A stretch of 64,000 nucleotides of DNA from Sva-07 sp963828415 (GTDB taxonomy: Bacteria > Actinomycetota > Acidimicrobiia > Acidimicrobiales > Ilumatobacteraceae), in NCBI GenBank assembly GCA_963828415.1, contig CAWHEI010000002.1:62001-126000 (forward strand). Reading direction: 5' to 3'. Shown piece by piece: positions 7,191 to 15,599 of this stretch. The translations under genes were made by a program, and so were the position numbers. A model generated the notes under the pieces. The model worked only from the letters and a program-made list of their open reading frames with translations, searched no databases and was not told the origin of the DNA. Each line of letters starts with the position of its first letter. Positions within the stretch are counted from its first letter, which is position 1.

Positions 7191-8102
7191 TCAGATGGAC
7201 TGCAGGACGGCGACCTCGTAGTACGGCCCCTCCGCGCAGACTCGAGCGCGTTCGAGCACATCCTGGTTGTCGGTGAAGCCCGCAAGGGTGTTGCTGGAGA
7301 GGTAGCCGCCGCCACCGTCCAGGTCGCCGCCGAGTGCGATCGTCGAACCGTCGGGGAGTACCACCGACGAGGAGTCCTCGTTCCACGTCGTGCCATACGG
7401 GAACAGGACGGGGTATCGATTGCCCTCGAAGCTTGTGTAGAGACAGTCGCCGTCGAGTTCGAGCGTGCCAATGATCGCGGCCTCCATCACATCGCCGGCG
7501 TCGCGACGGGCGGCGTACATCACCGGTCCGTCGAGCCCACCGTCAGGATCCAGGTCCTCGGTCGGCGAAGGCATCGACACGTCCGCTCCGTTGACGTCGG
7601 TGTTGTCGTTCGGCTGCAACGTTTCGGCGGGCTCGCTCCGCACGAGATGGAAGCCGGTGCCGACGCCGCTGGCGGTGACGTACAGCCCATCGGCAGCCTC
7701 GTAGGAGTCGACCACCTGCAGTGCTGTCAGGAACGACTGCTCGATCTCCATCGCCGCCTGATCACAGCCCATCTCGGTCCAGCTGAGATCCGAGACCACG
7801 AAACTGCCGCCTCCCGCCGCACTCGTCACGTCGATCGATCCGATGAAGCGGTTGCATGCGGCGATACCGCTGATCGCGTCGCCCTCGATGGTGAGCGTGA
7901 CCGGCCACGCGGCGTCCAGTTCGATCCGCTCGCCGTTGACGGTCAGGTCGTCCACTGACCACCCGCCGTCCAGCTGCGGCAAGTCGACCACGCTGGCGAT
8001 CGGCTCCGTCGAGGGTGCACCGGCATCGTCGTCGGCGTCGACGCCGCAGGAGGTCACCGCGACGACCGCGAGGAAGGCCAATGTGAGTGCTCGGATACCC
8101 AT
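7191..8102 (-). CDS. META domain lipoprotein
   Basis: A 303-residue exported lipoprotein. A hydrophobic signal (RALTLAFLAVVAV) ends at the lipobox VTSC with Cys19. The first half (about 40-130) is a META/HslJ-like domain: GGWSVDDLTVNGERI, the conserved ISGIAACNRFIGS turn and the MGCDQAAMEIEQSFLTAL block. The second half (about 190-303) is a beta-rich region without a family I recognise. META lipoproteins are secreted or surface proteins, some linked to heat shock or motility, but their biochemical role is not settled. The gene converges on dnaB. Confidence 0.75.
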   Translation of the reverse strand: MGIRALTLAFLAVVAVTSCGVDADDDAGAPSTEPIASVVDLPQLDGGWSVDDLTVNGERIELDAAWPVTLTIEGDAISGIAACNRFIGSIDVTSAAGGGSFVVSDLSWTEMGCDQAAMEIEQSFLTALQVVDSYEAADGLYVTASGVGTGFHLVRSEPAETLQPNDNTDVNGADVSMPSPTEDLDPDGGLDGPVMYAARRDAGDVMEAAIIGTLELDGDCLYTSFEGNRYPVLFPYGTTWNEDSSSVVLPDGSTIALGGDLDGGGGYLSSNTLAGFTDNQDVLERARVCAEGPYYEVAVLQSI

Positions 8103-8157
8103 GGGAGTCTGACGTCCGAAACGGAGCGCGGGTTCCTTGGCGCTCGCCGGTTCAATC

Positions 8158-9171
8158 TCACCAATGTCGCAGGTCGATCGGCCAGCGGTCGCGGATCGTG
8201 TCGCCGTCGACGAGCCAGAACTGTTCGTGGCGGGCGACGGTCGGGTCGACGTGGGACGGCCAGATGCGCACCCGGTCGCCGACCTTCCAGTCGCTCAGTT
8301 CCCTCGGCGCCAACGTGATGTGTTCGTCGGAGCAGAAGAAGACGTCGCCCTCGTCCCACGACGGATTGCCGTGGTCCATCCCGAGCGCCTTGAGCCCGCA
8401 GTCGGCGATGATCCAGCCCTTCGCGCTGACCGAGATCACCGTGGCGAGCACCGACAGCGCCTTCTCGAACGGCGACTCGAGCTCGTCGTACTGCGTGTCC
8501 ATCAGCGTGTACGAACCGGCCTGGATCTCGGTGCACCACGTGTTGAGGTCCCAAGTGCCGGTGCCGCCGCCCGACACCACGTCACCGCCGACCAGTTCGT
8601 GCGCCTGGAGCAGGATCGCCATTGCCTCCTCGACCTTCTCGCGCTTGGTGTCACGGTCGTGGACCATCATCAGGTGGCCCTCGTACCCCATCACGCCGCG
8701 AACGTCGAGCCCGGCGGAGCGGGCGCGATCGGCGAGTCGGGCCGAGTCCTCGACGTCGCAGCCACAGCGGGGGAGACCGACGTCGATGTCGACCAGTACC
8801 GACCGGACGCCGCCGGCGATCGCCGCGTCGAGGGTCTCGTCGGAGTCGATGGCCACCGTGATGTTCGCCAGATCGGCCAGCGCGCCGAGCCGGGCGGCGT
8901 CGAGCGTCTCGTTGGCCAGCAGGAGATCGTCGGTCAGTCCGGCCGCCACCAGCCCCTCGATCTCACGCGGTGTTGCCGCGCAGAAGCTGTGATGGCCGTC
9001 GGCGTCGAGCCGCTTGGCCATGTCGGTCGACTTGAACGCTTTGACGTGCGGTCGCAGCTTGGCGCCGGGAAGCACCGCGTCCATCGCTGCGAGGTTGCGA
9101 TCGAACGTCGGGACGTCGATCAGCAACGCAGGCGTGGTCAGCTCGGACGTGGAGGACGGATCGGCGCTCAT
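8158..9171 (-). CDS. DSD1 family PLP-dependent enzyme (D-threonine aldolase/D-serine dehydratase-like)
   Basis: A 337-residue fold-type III PLP enzyme. The N-terminal alanine-racemase-like barrel begins TPALLIDVPTFDRNLAAM and includes KLRPHVKAFKS, where Lys44 is the likely PLP lysine. VLVDIDVGLPRCGC and GVMGYEGHLMM match the barrel. The C-terminal beta domain has IADCGLKALGMDHGNP and SDEHITL, the region that holds the metal ligands in D-threonine aldolases. Start ATG 9171 is preferred over the longer open frame, which runs into the divergent neighbour. Reactions known in the family are cleavage of D-threonine to glycine plus acetaldehyde and dehydration of D-serine; which applies cannot be told. 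Confidence 0.82.
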   Translation of the reverse strand: MSADPSSTSELTTPALLIDVPTFDRNLAAMDAVLPGAKLRPHVKAFKSTDMAKRLDADGHHSFCAATPREIEGLVAAGLTDDLLLANETLDAARLGALADLANITVAIDSDETLDAAIAGGVRSVLVDIDVGLPRCGCDVEDSARLADRARSAGLDVRGVMGYEGHLMMVHDRDTKREKVEEAMAILLQAHELVGGDVVSGGGTGTWDLNTWCTEIQAGSYTLMDTQYDELESPFEKALSVLATVISVSAKGWIIADCGLKALGMDHGNPSWDEGDVFFCSDEHITLAPRELSDWKVGDRVRIWPSHVDPTVARHEQFWLVDGDTIRDRWPIDLRHW

Positions 9172-9264
9172 GACCCCATCATGGCGCTCGGCTCTCGTTC
9201 TCGTGAACCAGTCTGCGCTCAGGACGCGCAGTTGTTCACGAGATTGGCGGGGACGCGGTGCAGT

Positions 9265-9270
9265 TACCGT
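9265..9270 (+). promoter_or_regulatory. -10 box TACCGT of the class V PLP gene
   Basis: TACCGT ends 6 nt before the GTG at 9277, consistent with a leaderless transcript, and supports that start. Confidence 0.45.
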
Positions 9271-9276
9271 GAGGGC

Positions 9277-10524
9277 GTGCAGCTCGATCTCGACTTCGTC
9301 CGCTCCCACTTCCCCGCATTCGGTCGGCCGATCAACGACGGTCAGTCGTTCTTCGAGAACGCCGGCGGCTCGTTCGCGTGTCGCCAGACCATCGACGCGA
9401 TGCACGAGTACTACACGGACCTGAAGGTGCAGCCGTACAGCGAGTTCGAGTCGTCGGCGCGAGCCGGCGAACTGATGGATCGCTCACGCGAACGGTGGGC
9501 CGAGGCGCTCGGCGTCGAAGCTCGCGAGGTGGTGTTCGGCCCATCGACGTCGGCGAACACCTACGTGCTCGCCCACGCGTTCGCCGACGTGCTGGAGGCC
9601 GGCAACGAGGTGATCGTCACCAACCAGGACCACGAGGCCAACACCGGCGCGATCCGACGAGCGGCCGAACGGGTCGGCTGCACGATCAAGGAGTGGCGGA
9701 TCGATCCCGACACCGGGCTGCTCGACATCGCTGACTTCGAAGCGATGCTCAGCGAGCGAACCGGGCTCGTCACCGTCCCGCACGCATCGAACATCGTCGG
9801 TTCGGAGAACGATGTCACGCGCATCACGCAGCTCGCACATGCAGTCGGCGCGCGGGTGATCGTCGACGGTGTGTCGTTCGCCCCACACTCGCTGCCCGAC
9901 GTCGCGGCGATCGGCGCCGACGTCTACCTGTTCAGTCTCTACAAGACCTACTCGGTGCACCAGGGCCTGATGGTCGTGCGCGCCGGGCTGATGGCAGAGC
10001 TGCCCAACCAGAGCCACTTCTTCAACGACAGCGTCACCGACAAGCGCCTCAACCCGGCCGGTCCCGATCACGCTCAGGTCGCGTCCGCGGGCGCCGTGCT
10101 CGACTACGTCGAAGCACTCCATCGTCACCACGGCGGATCGGCGAGCGACGACCTGCACGCCGCGTCCGCGGGTGCGTCGGCACTGTGGCGTGCTCACGAG
10201 GACTCGCTGACCCCACGTCTGTTGGACGCGCTCGCCGGTCGCGACGACGTTCGGCTGCTCGGCCCCGCCACGCTCGACGCCGTCGCCGGGCACCGCTGCC
10301 CGACCGTTGCGTTCAGCCCGCTCGCCCGAGACCCCCAGGACGTTGCGCACGAACTCGTCGCACGCGGTGTGCAGACGAGCTCGGGTCACTACTACGCCGC
10401 GCGTGTTCTCGATGGGCTCGACGTCGACCCCGATCGCGGCGTCGTTCGCCTGTCGTTCGTGCACTACACCTCGCCTGCCGATGTCGACCGCGCCGTCGGC
10501 GCGCTCGCCGCCGTCCTCGGCTGA
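9277..10524 (+). CDS. Cysteine desulfurase-like class V aminotransferase
   Basis: A 415-residue fold-type I PLP enzyme. Family features are FFENAGGSFACRQTIDAM near the N-terminus, VVFGPSTSANTYVLAHAF, the Asp/His region TNQDHEANTGAIRR, and SLYKTYSVHQG, where Lys223 is the likely Schiff-base lysine. The C-terminus has LSFVHYTSPADVDRAV. The normal NifS Cys loop is not evident, so desulfurase activity is unsure; isopenicillin-N epimerase-like or selenocysteine lyase-like chemistry is equally possible. The GTG start is supported by a -10 box 6 nt upstream. It is divergent from the DSD1 gene, and the two may serve amino-acid metabolism together. Confidence 0.82.
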   Translation: MQLDLDFVRSHFPAFGRPINDGQSFFENAGGSFACRQTIDAMHEYYTDLKVQPYSEFESSARAGELMDRSRERWAEALGVEAREVVFGPSTSANTYVLAHAFADVLEAGNEVIVTNQDHEANTGAIRRAAERVGCTIKEWRIDPDTGLLDIADFEAMLSERTGLVTVPHASNIVGSENDVTRITQLAHAVGARVIVDGVSFAPHSLPDVAAIGADVYLFSLYKTYSVHQGLMVVRAGLMAELPNQSHFFNDSVTDKRLNPAGPDHAQVASAGAVLDYVEALHRHHGGSASDDLHAASAGASALWRAHEDSLTPRLLDALAGRDDVRLLGPATLDAVAGHRCPTVAFSPLARDPQDVAHELVARGVQTSSGHYYAARVLDGLDVDPDRGVVRLSFVHYTSPADVDRAVGALAAVLG

Positions 10525-10591
10525 CGACGTGCGCTGACGTCACAGAGTTCGGGACCAAAGACCCTGCCATCCCCACTCAACGCGGCAGATA

Positions 10592-10627
10592 TTGGAACAA
10601 CGTTCCAAAGCTGGAACAGTGTTCCAA
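10592..10627 (+). promoter_or_regulatory. Twin palindromic operators before the diiron protein operon
   Basis: Two dyads lie side by side: TTGGAAC-aac-GTTCCAA at 10592-10608 (perfect 7-bp arms) and TGGAAC-agt-GTTCCA at 10612-10626. Their centres are 19 bp apart, so a repressor dimer could sit at each on nearly the same DNA face. The second dyad ends 20 nt before the ATG at 10647, so it overlaps the expected promoter or leader. The binding protein is unknown. Confidence 0.65.
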
Positions 10628-10646
10628 TCAGAAAGCTGGTCCCGTC

Positions 10647-11522
10647 ATGGCTGAATTCCTCGCGCAGTACTCGATCCAACGCTGGATGGAGATGTGTCCT
10701 CAGGGCTACCTCGAAGACACCGTCTACGGCCACGAGGCCGATGCGACCGAGCCCGAGGCGTTGCTGGCCGATGACGACGAGCGCGAGGCAGCGATTCGCA
10801 CCACGGTGAGCCTGGTCGTCGGCGAACGATGCGCATTGGCGGCGTCATCGGGCCTGGTCAACGCGGCACCCGACTATCCGAGCAAGCGATTCCTCGCCAC
10901 GCAGACGCTCGACGAGGCCCGCCATGTCGAGATCTTCACGCAGCGCCTGTTCGACCTCGGTGTGAAGCAGGACGATCTCGAATCGACGATCAACCGCTAC
11001 GCCAACCCGAACCTGGTGAAGTTCGCCGAGGTCCTCCTCGAGAAGGTCGACGCCGGCGACTTCGTAGCAGGTGTGGTCGGGCAGAACATCGTCCTCGAAG
11101 GCATGGCGTTCACCGTGTTCGAACTGCTCGAAGCCGGCAATCGCGAGTTCAACCCGAAGTTCTCCCAGACGCTGAAGGGCACGATCGCCGACGAACGCCG
11201 TCACGTCGGCTTCGGCGAGAACCGCATCGGGTCGCTGATCGCACAGCATCCGGAGAAGAAGTCCGAGATCGAGAAGATGCAGCAGGAGATGGCGTACTAC
11301 ATGCTCGCCACGTTCAGTGACTCGTTCAGCGACCCCGATCGCAAGCCGAACCCGGCGGCGTCGCAGGGCGCGGACGCCGACTTCCACGGCACGAACCTCG
11401 CCACCGCCACCCCCGAAGAGATGGAAGCGGTGTTGGCCAACACGGTGATCGGTGAGTTCAAGACCCGGCTCGCGCGTGTCGGCCTGGAGTACCAGACCCC
11501 CACTGTCCCCGTTCCGGCATGA
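10647..11522 (+). CDS. Ferritin-like diiron protein (R2-like), first of a pair
   Basis: A 291-residue, mostly helical protein with a full diiron ligand set: Glu60, E90xxH93 (in LDEARHVEIF), Glu151 (in QNIVLEGMAFTVFELL) and E183xxH186 (in IADERRHVGFGE). This E-ExxH-E-ExxH order is that of R2-like and related oxidases. It is too short and diverged to be a standard ribonucleotide reductase small subunit; an R2-like ligand-binding oxidase or other oxygenase component is more likely. ATG 10647 is chosen because the frame further upstream only overlaps the previous gene and the operators. It overlaps the second paralogue (ATGA). Confidence 0.78.
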   Translation: MAEFLAQYSIQRWMEMCPQGYLEDTVYGHEADATEPEALLADDDEREAAIRTTVSLVVGERCALAASSGLVNAAPDYPSKRFLATQTLDEARHVEIFTQRLFDLGVKQDDLESTINRYANPNLVKFAEVLLEKVDAGDFVAGVVGQNIVLEGMAFTVFELLEAGNREFNPKFSQTLKGTIADERRHVGFGENRIGSLIAQHPEKKSEIEKMQQEMAYYMLATFSDSFSDPDRKPNPAASQGADADFHGTNLATATPEEMEAVLANTVIGEFKTRLARVGLEYQTPTVPVPA

Positions 11523-12316
11523 CCGATACCAGCACCGACATCGAGACCGACGACTTCGACCCGCACGCACTCGCGGAGCAGGACTTCCTCGACGAGGTCC
11601 ATTCGTTCCAGTTCTGGTTCGACTCGATCGAGGGCTACCTCACGGATCGTCTCTACGGTCGGCTGGAAACCACCGACGAGGAGTCGATCGACGACGAGCG
11701 GCGCGAGCGCCTGATCACCACCTTGTGCAACTACTCGGTCGGCGAGACCGCTGCGTTGGAGGGCGCGGCCGGGCTCGTGCAGTTGGCGCCGGATCGGAAC
11801 TCGAAGATCTTCATGGCCACCCAGGTGGCCGACGAAGCTCGTCACCTGGAGGTGTTCCTGCACCGACTGCGCGAACTCGGTGTCACCGACCCCGAGGCGG
11901 AGATCGAACGCCGTGCCCAACCGGCGCTGGTCGACTTCAAGGGAGCGCTGCTCGAACTGGTCGCCGGCGGTGACTGGCAGGCAGCGGTCTTCGCGCAGAA
12001 CGTCATCCTCGAAACCATGGAGTACACGGTGTTCCGGCTCCACGCCGCCAACGCCGACGCGGTCACCCGCGACGTGCTCGCCGGCGTGATCGCCGACGAG
12101 CGACGTCACGCCGGCTTCGGTGAGAACGACCTCGGGCGCAGCCTGGCGATCGATCCGTCCGGCCGGGCCAGGTTGCGAGAGATCCGCTCGCAGCTCGACC
12201 CGATGGTCCTCGGCGTGTTCGAAGGGGCGCTCGACGACGTCGGCGCTCCGACCGACGAACGACACCGACTGGCGGGCGAGTACCTCGACACGGTCGAACG
12301 ACTGGGGCTCACCTGA
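11519..12316 (+). CDS. Ferritin-like diiron protein (R2-like), second of a pair
   Basis: A 265-residue paralogue of the gene before it. The ligand set is again complete: Glu76 (GETAAL), E106xxH109 (VADEARHLEVF), Glu165 (NVILETMEYTVF) and E193xxH196 (IADERRHAGFGE). It starts within the stop of the first copy (ATGA) and its own stop overlaps the third gene in the same way, so all three are translated together. Two complete metal sites side by side suggest a heterodimeric or sequential oxidase. The substrate is unknown. Confidence 0.78.
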   Translation: MTDTSTDIETDDFDPHALAEQDFLDEVHSFQFWFDSIEGYLTDRLYGRLETTDEESIDDERRERLITTLCNYSVGETAALEGAAGLVQLAPDRNSKIFMATQVADEARHLEVFLHRLRELGVTDPEAEIERRAQPALVDFKGALLELVAGGDWQAAVFAQNVILETMEYTVFRLHAANADAVTRDVLAGVIADERRHAGFGENDLGRSLAIDPSGRARLREIRSQLDPMVLGVFEGALDDVGAPTDERHRLAGEYLDTVERLGLT

Positions 12317-12615
12317 TGACCGACGTCGACGTCTCCGCCCCGGAGATCACCTCGGACACCACCCGCCAGCGCTATGAGCTGGAGGAGATGGGCTTCAAGG
12401 AGGTTCCCAAGAAGTGGCGGAAGTTCTACCGCTACTGGCAGGGCCCGACTGACACGCTCGCACCCAACGAGGTGATCTGCCCCGTCTGCAAGGTGGTGAT
12501 TCGTGCCACTCGGGAGCTTCGCCCCGGCGACAAGGTGTACTGCATGCCGTGCATGTCACGCATGGTGGTCGTGGTCGGACCGAGCGGACGCCTCGAGGCC
12601 GACGTCATCTTCTGA
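12316..12615 (+). CDS. Small zinc-ribbon protein of the diiron operon
   Basis: A 99-residue cytoplasmic protein that I do not recognise. CPVCKVVIRATRELRPGDKV and CMPCMSRM place two CxxC pairs about 21 residues apart, a typical zinc ribbon (or rubredoxin-like iron site). The N-terminal half has a charged, aromatic stretch KKWRKFYRYWQGP. Its ATG overlaps the stop of the second diiron gene, so it is the last gene of the operon. A rubredoxin-like electron carrier or a metal-delivery partner for the diiron pair is possible but not shown. Confidence 0.65.
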   Translation: MTDVDVSAPEITSDTTRQRYELEEMGFKEVPKKWRKFYRYWQGPTDTLAPNEVICPVCKVVIRATRELRPGDKVYCMPCMSRMVVVVGPSGRLEADVIF

Positions 12616-12669
12616 ACTTCCTCGGGTCGGATGCATCGGCCCCCCGACCGCGTGGTCCATGCTGTAGCC

Positions 12670-15060
12670 GTGACTGCGACCCTCGACGCCGCGCTCCGCG
12701 AGGGCGACCGTCGCGAATGGCAGCGCCATCCCGTCGACGTGGCCCGGCTGACGCTCCGAGTGGCGTTGCTCGTCGTGGTGCTCGCGATGACCGCCGCGTT
12801 CCCGACTGCGCTCACCAACATCTCGACCGATCTGATCGAGCTGTTCGCGCGGATGCCGACCCCCTTGCGATACCTCCTCGTCGGCGTCGCTCAACTCACG
12901 ATCTTGATCGTTCCCGTGGTGATCGTGATCTGGCTGTTCAGGCGCCAGACACGTGCAGCGACGCTGCTCGTCGTCGGCGCCGGCGTCGCCGGTGGCCTCG
13001 TCATGCTGTGGCTGACCGACTGGCTCAATCGGGCAGCACCACCGACAGCGGTCGCCGATCTTCCGTCCGGCTCATTCATTGCGAGTGACTTCCCGTCGAT
13101 TGCGTACCTCGCTGCGCTCGTCGCAGGCACGACCGCCGCGTCGCCGATGATGACGGCGCCGTGGCGGAAGGTGGCCTGGCTCGCGGTGGCGATCACCGCA
13201 GTCGTGCGGGTGATCACGGCAACCCAGGCACCGGTCAGCATCCTGGTCACGGTGGTCGTCGGCAGCGCCGTCGGCTCGGCCGTGCTCGTCGGGTTCGGTT
13301 CCCCGCAGCGGCGTCCGGGCTCGGCAACCCTGCGCGCCGGACTCGCCGCTGCCGGCTTCGAGGTCGACGAACTTGGCGACGAGCACGCGGGTCGTCATCT
13401 CCGTGCGTATCGCGGACGTGCGGATGGCGCCCCCATCGAGGTGATCTACCTCGACCAGGACGACCGTGACCTCGAACTCTTCTCGAGAGTGCTGCGATCG
13501 ATACGAGTGCGCGACGTCGACGAGCAGCGCATGTCGGTCAAGCCACGGGTCCGCGCTGCGCAGCTCGCGCTGAACACCACGATGGCCGAACGTGCCGGCG
13601 TTCGGATTCCCACGGTCGAATGCGTTGCTCCGACCGACCGCGACAGCGCCATCGTTGCGCTGTCGATCCCGCCCGGTCGGACGATGGCCGAACTCGACGG
13701 CGACGACATCAGCGACGCCGCGCTCGACGACGCGTGGCGACAGGTCGGGCTGCTCCACGAGGCTCGGATCGCGCACCGTTCACTGAGCCGGGATCATCTG
13801 GTCGTCGACGGCGACACGGTCACGATCGCCGGTCTCGATTCCGCCGTCCTCGCTTCGAGCCCCGCATCGCGTGCAGTGGACCGCGCCGAACTGCTCGTGA
13901 CGACGGCGCTGCGCGTCGGTCCCGATCGCGCCCTCGATGCCGCGGTCCGCAACGTCGACGTCCACGACCTCGCGGCGACGCTGCCGTTCGTGCAGCTTCC
14001 TGCCCTCCCTGCGCACGCGCGGCGCGAAGCGAAGAAGCCGAAACACTTCGTCGACGACCTCCGCACCGGGCTACAGGTACGCCTCGATGTCGATGCGGTC
14101 GAGCTGGCCGAACTCGAACGGATCAGCGTCACCAAGGCGGTCAGCTGGGTCGGATTCGCTGTCCTCGCGTTCTTCCTCCTGACGCTCGTGAGCAACTGGT
14201 CGGAGATCGTCGACACGATGTCGGGGCTCGACTGGGTGTGGGTCGTGCCGATCGTGATCGTCACGTTGCTCGGCACGGTGGGTGGCGCGATGTCGCTGTC
14301 GGGTTCGGTCGTTCGCCCGATTGCGCTCGGCGAGGCGACGATCGTGATGTTCGGTCAGTCGTTCCTGAACCGTTTCACCCCGATGAATGCCGGTGGTATG
14401 GCGATGCGCATTCGCTATCTCCAGAAGGGCGGGACCGACGGCACCGTCGCGACAGCGGCGATCGGGTTGACCTCGCTGGCCAGTGGCGTGATCCAGTTGG
14501 TCTTCTTCGTGTTCTTCGTCGTCGTTGCGAGCGCAGATCCAACCGGTGGACTGGATCTGACGGGCAGCGGTCCGGACTTCTCGATCATCGCGGTGTTCGC
14601 GATCGCGATCCTCATCGCCGCGGTCGTGATCGCCGCAGCGCCCAAGCTCCGGCGCTGGTTCGTGGGATTTCTCACGTCGACGCTCACCAAGATCAAGGCG
14701 GACTTCGGCGAACTCGCCCGTCGCCCGTCGAAGCTCTCCCTGCTGTTCGGCGGCCAGGCGTTCGCGAAGCTCTCGACGATCCTGGCGTTCGTGTGGTCGT
14801 GTCGAGCGTTCGACGTCGACCTCGCCTTCGTCGAACTCGGCGCGCTGTACATGGTGGCCAACACCGTGGCCTCCGCCGTGCCGACACCGGGCGGCGTCGG
14901 AGCGATCGAAGCGGCGCTGGTGTTCATGTTGACCGGCGCGGCCGTCGACGACGCCACCGCCTGGGCAGTGGTGCTGCTCTTCCGCCTGATCAACTTCTGG
15001 TTCCCGACAATCCCGGGATACTTCGCGCTCAAGGTGAGTGAACGCCGCCAGTTGGTCTGA
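12670..15060 (+). CDS. Multi-domain membrane protein: membrane region + kinase-like domain + LPG-synthase-type (UPF0104) domain
   Basis: A protein of about 796 residues with three parts. Residues about 30-210 hold several membrane segments (LRVALLVVVLAMTAAF, LTILIVPVVIVIWLF, ATLLVVGAGVAGGLVMLWL). Residues about 220-450 form a soluble region resembling a lipopolysaccharide/aminoglycoside kinase fold, with GLLHEARIAHRSLSRDHLVVDGDTV in place of the catalytic loop; the usual HxD is changed. Residues about 490-790 are an AglD/LPG-synthase-type integral membrane domain with GQSFLNRFTPMNAGGMAMRIR and ANTVASAVPTPGGVGAIEAAL. GTG 12670 is preferred over ATG 12631 because CATGCT (close to TANNNT) lies 6 nt before it. 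It probably acts on membrane lipid flipping or modification. Confidence 0.72.
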   Translation: MTATLDAALREGDRREWQRHPVDVARLTLRVALLVVVLAMTAAFPTALTNISTDLIELFARMPTPLRYLLVGVAQLTILIVPVVIVIWLFRRQTRAATLLVVGAGVAGGLVMLWLTDWLNRAAPPTAVADLPSGSFIASDFPSIAYLAALVAGTTAASPMMTAPWRKVAWLAVAITAVVRVITATQAPVSILVTVVVGSAVGSAVLVGFGSPQRRPGSATLRAGLAAAGFEVDELGDEHAGRHLRAYRGRADGAPIEVIYLDQDDRDLELFSRVLRSIRVRDVDEQRMSVKPRVRAAQLALNTTMAERAGVRIPTVECVAPTDRDSAIVALSIPPGRTMAELDGDDISDAALDDAWRQVGLLHEARIAHRSLSRDHLVVDGDTVTIAGLDSAVLASSPASRAVDRAELLVTTALRVGPDRALDAAVRNVDVHDLAATLPFVQLPALPAHARREAKKPKHFVDDLRTGLQVRLDVDAVELAELERISVTKAVSWVGFAVLAFFLLTLVSNWSEIVDTMSGLDWVWVVPIVIVTLLGTVGGAMSLSGSVVRPIALGEATIVMFGQSFLNRFTPMNAGGMAMRIRYLQKGGTDGTVATAAIGLTSLASGVIQLVFFVFFVVVASADPTGGLDLTGSGPDFSIIAVFAIAILIAAVVIAAAPKLRRWFVGFLTSTLTKIKADFGELARRPSKLSLLFGGQAFAKLSTILAFVWSCRAFDVDLAFVELGALYMVANTVASAVPTPGGVGAIEAALVFMLTGAAVDDATAWAVVLLFRLINFWFPTIPGYFALKVSERRQLV

Positions 15061-15080
15061 CCCTGCGGCCTTCGACCGCG

Positions 15081-15086
15081 TACGCT
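15081..15086 (+). promoter_or_regulatory. -10 box TACGCT of purEK
   Basis: TACGCT ends 6 nt before the GTG of purE at 15093, so purEK would be transcribed leaderless from here. Confidence 0.45.
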
Positions 15087-15092
15087 GCGGAC

Positions 15093-15599
15093 GTGCCCGC
15101 AGCAGATCCCGCCATCGGCGTCGTCATGGGGTCGTCGAGCGACTGGCCGACGATGTCGAAGGCCGTCGAGGTGCTCGCGTCGTTCGGCGTTGCCCACGAA
15201 GCCCGCGTGGTGAGCGCCCACCGGATGCCCGACGAGATGTTTGCGTATGCCGAGGCGGCTTCTGGTCGGGGTCTGCGCGCAATCATCGCCGGCGCCGGGG
15301 GAGCAGCGCACCTGCCTGGCATGCTCGCTGCGAAGACGACCGTGCCGGTGCTCGGCGTGCCCGTGGCAACACGGCACCTCTCGGGGCAGGACTCGCTGTA
15401 CTCGATCGTCCAGATGCCCGCCGGGGTGCCGGTCGCGACGTTCGCGATCGGCGACGCGGGAGCGACCAATGCGGCGCTGTTCGCGGTGGCCATGCTCGCC
15501 CTCGACGATCCAGCGCTGGCGTCGGCACTCGCCGCCTACCGCGCCGAGCGTCGAGACGTGGCAGCGTCGTCGGAGCTCCCGCCACGCAGCGACTCATGA
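15093..15599 (+). CDS. purE: 5-(carboxyamino)imidazole ribonucleotide mutase
   Basis: A 168-residue class I PurE. It converts N5-CAIR, made by PurK, to CAIR in purine synthesis. Signatures are GVVMGSSSDWPTM, VVSAHRMPDEM, the IAGAGGAAHLPGM loop and VPVATRHLSGQDSLYSIVQMPAGVPVATF. The GTG start follows a TACGCT box by 6 nt, and the N-terminus MPAADPAIGVVMG fits the family. The stop overlaps the purK start (ATGA), the usual coupling of these two enzymes. Confidence 0.95.
   Translation: MPAADPAIGVVMGSSSDWPTMSKAVEVLASFGVAHEARVVSAHRMPDEMFAYAEAASGRGLRAIIAGAGGAAHLPGMLAAKTTVPVLGVPVATRHLSGQDSLYSIVQMPAGVPVATFAIGDAGATNAALFAVAMLALDDPALASALAAYRAERRDVAASSELPPRSDS

Noticed and set aside
8137..10524. Plus-strand frame of 795 codons covering the DSD1 gene and the class V gene
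   Set aside because: The first two thirds are antisense to the DSD1 gene and resemble no protein; only the part from GTG 9277 is the real class V gene.
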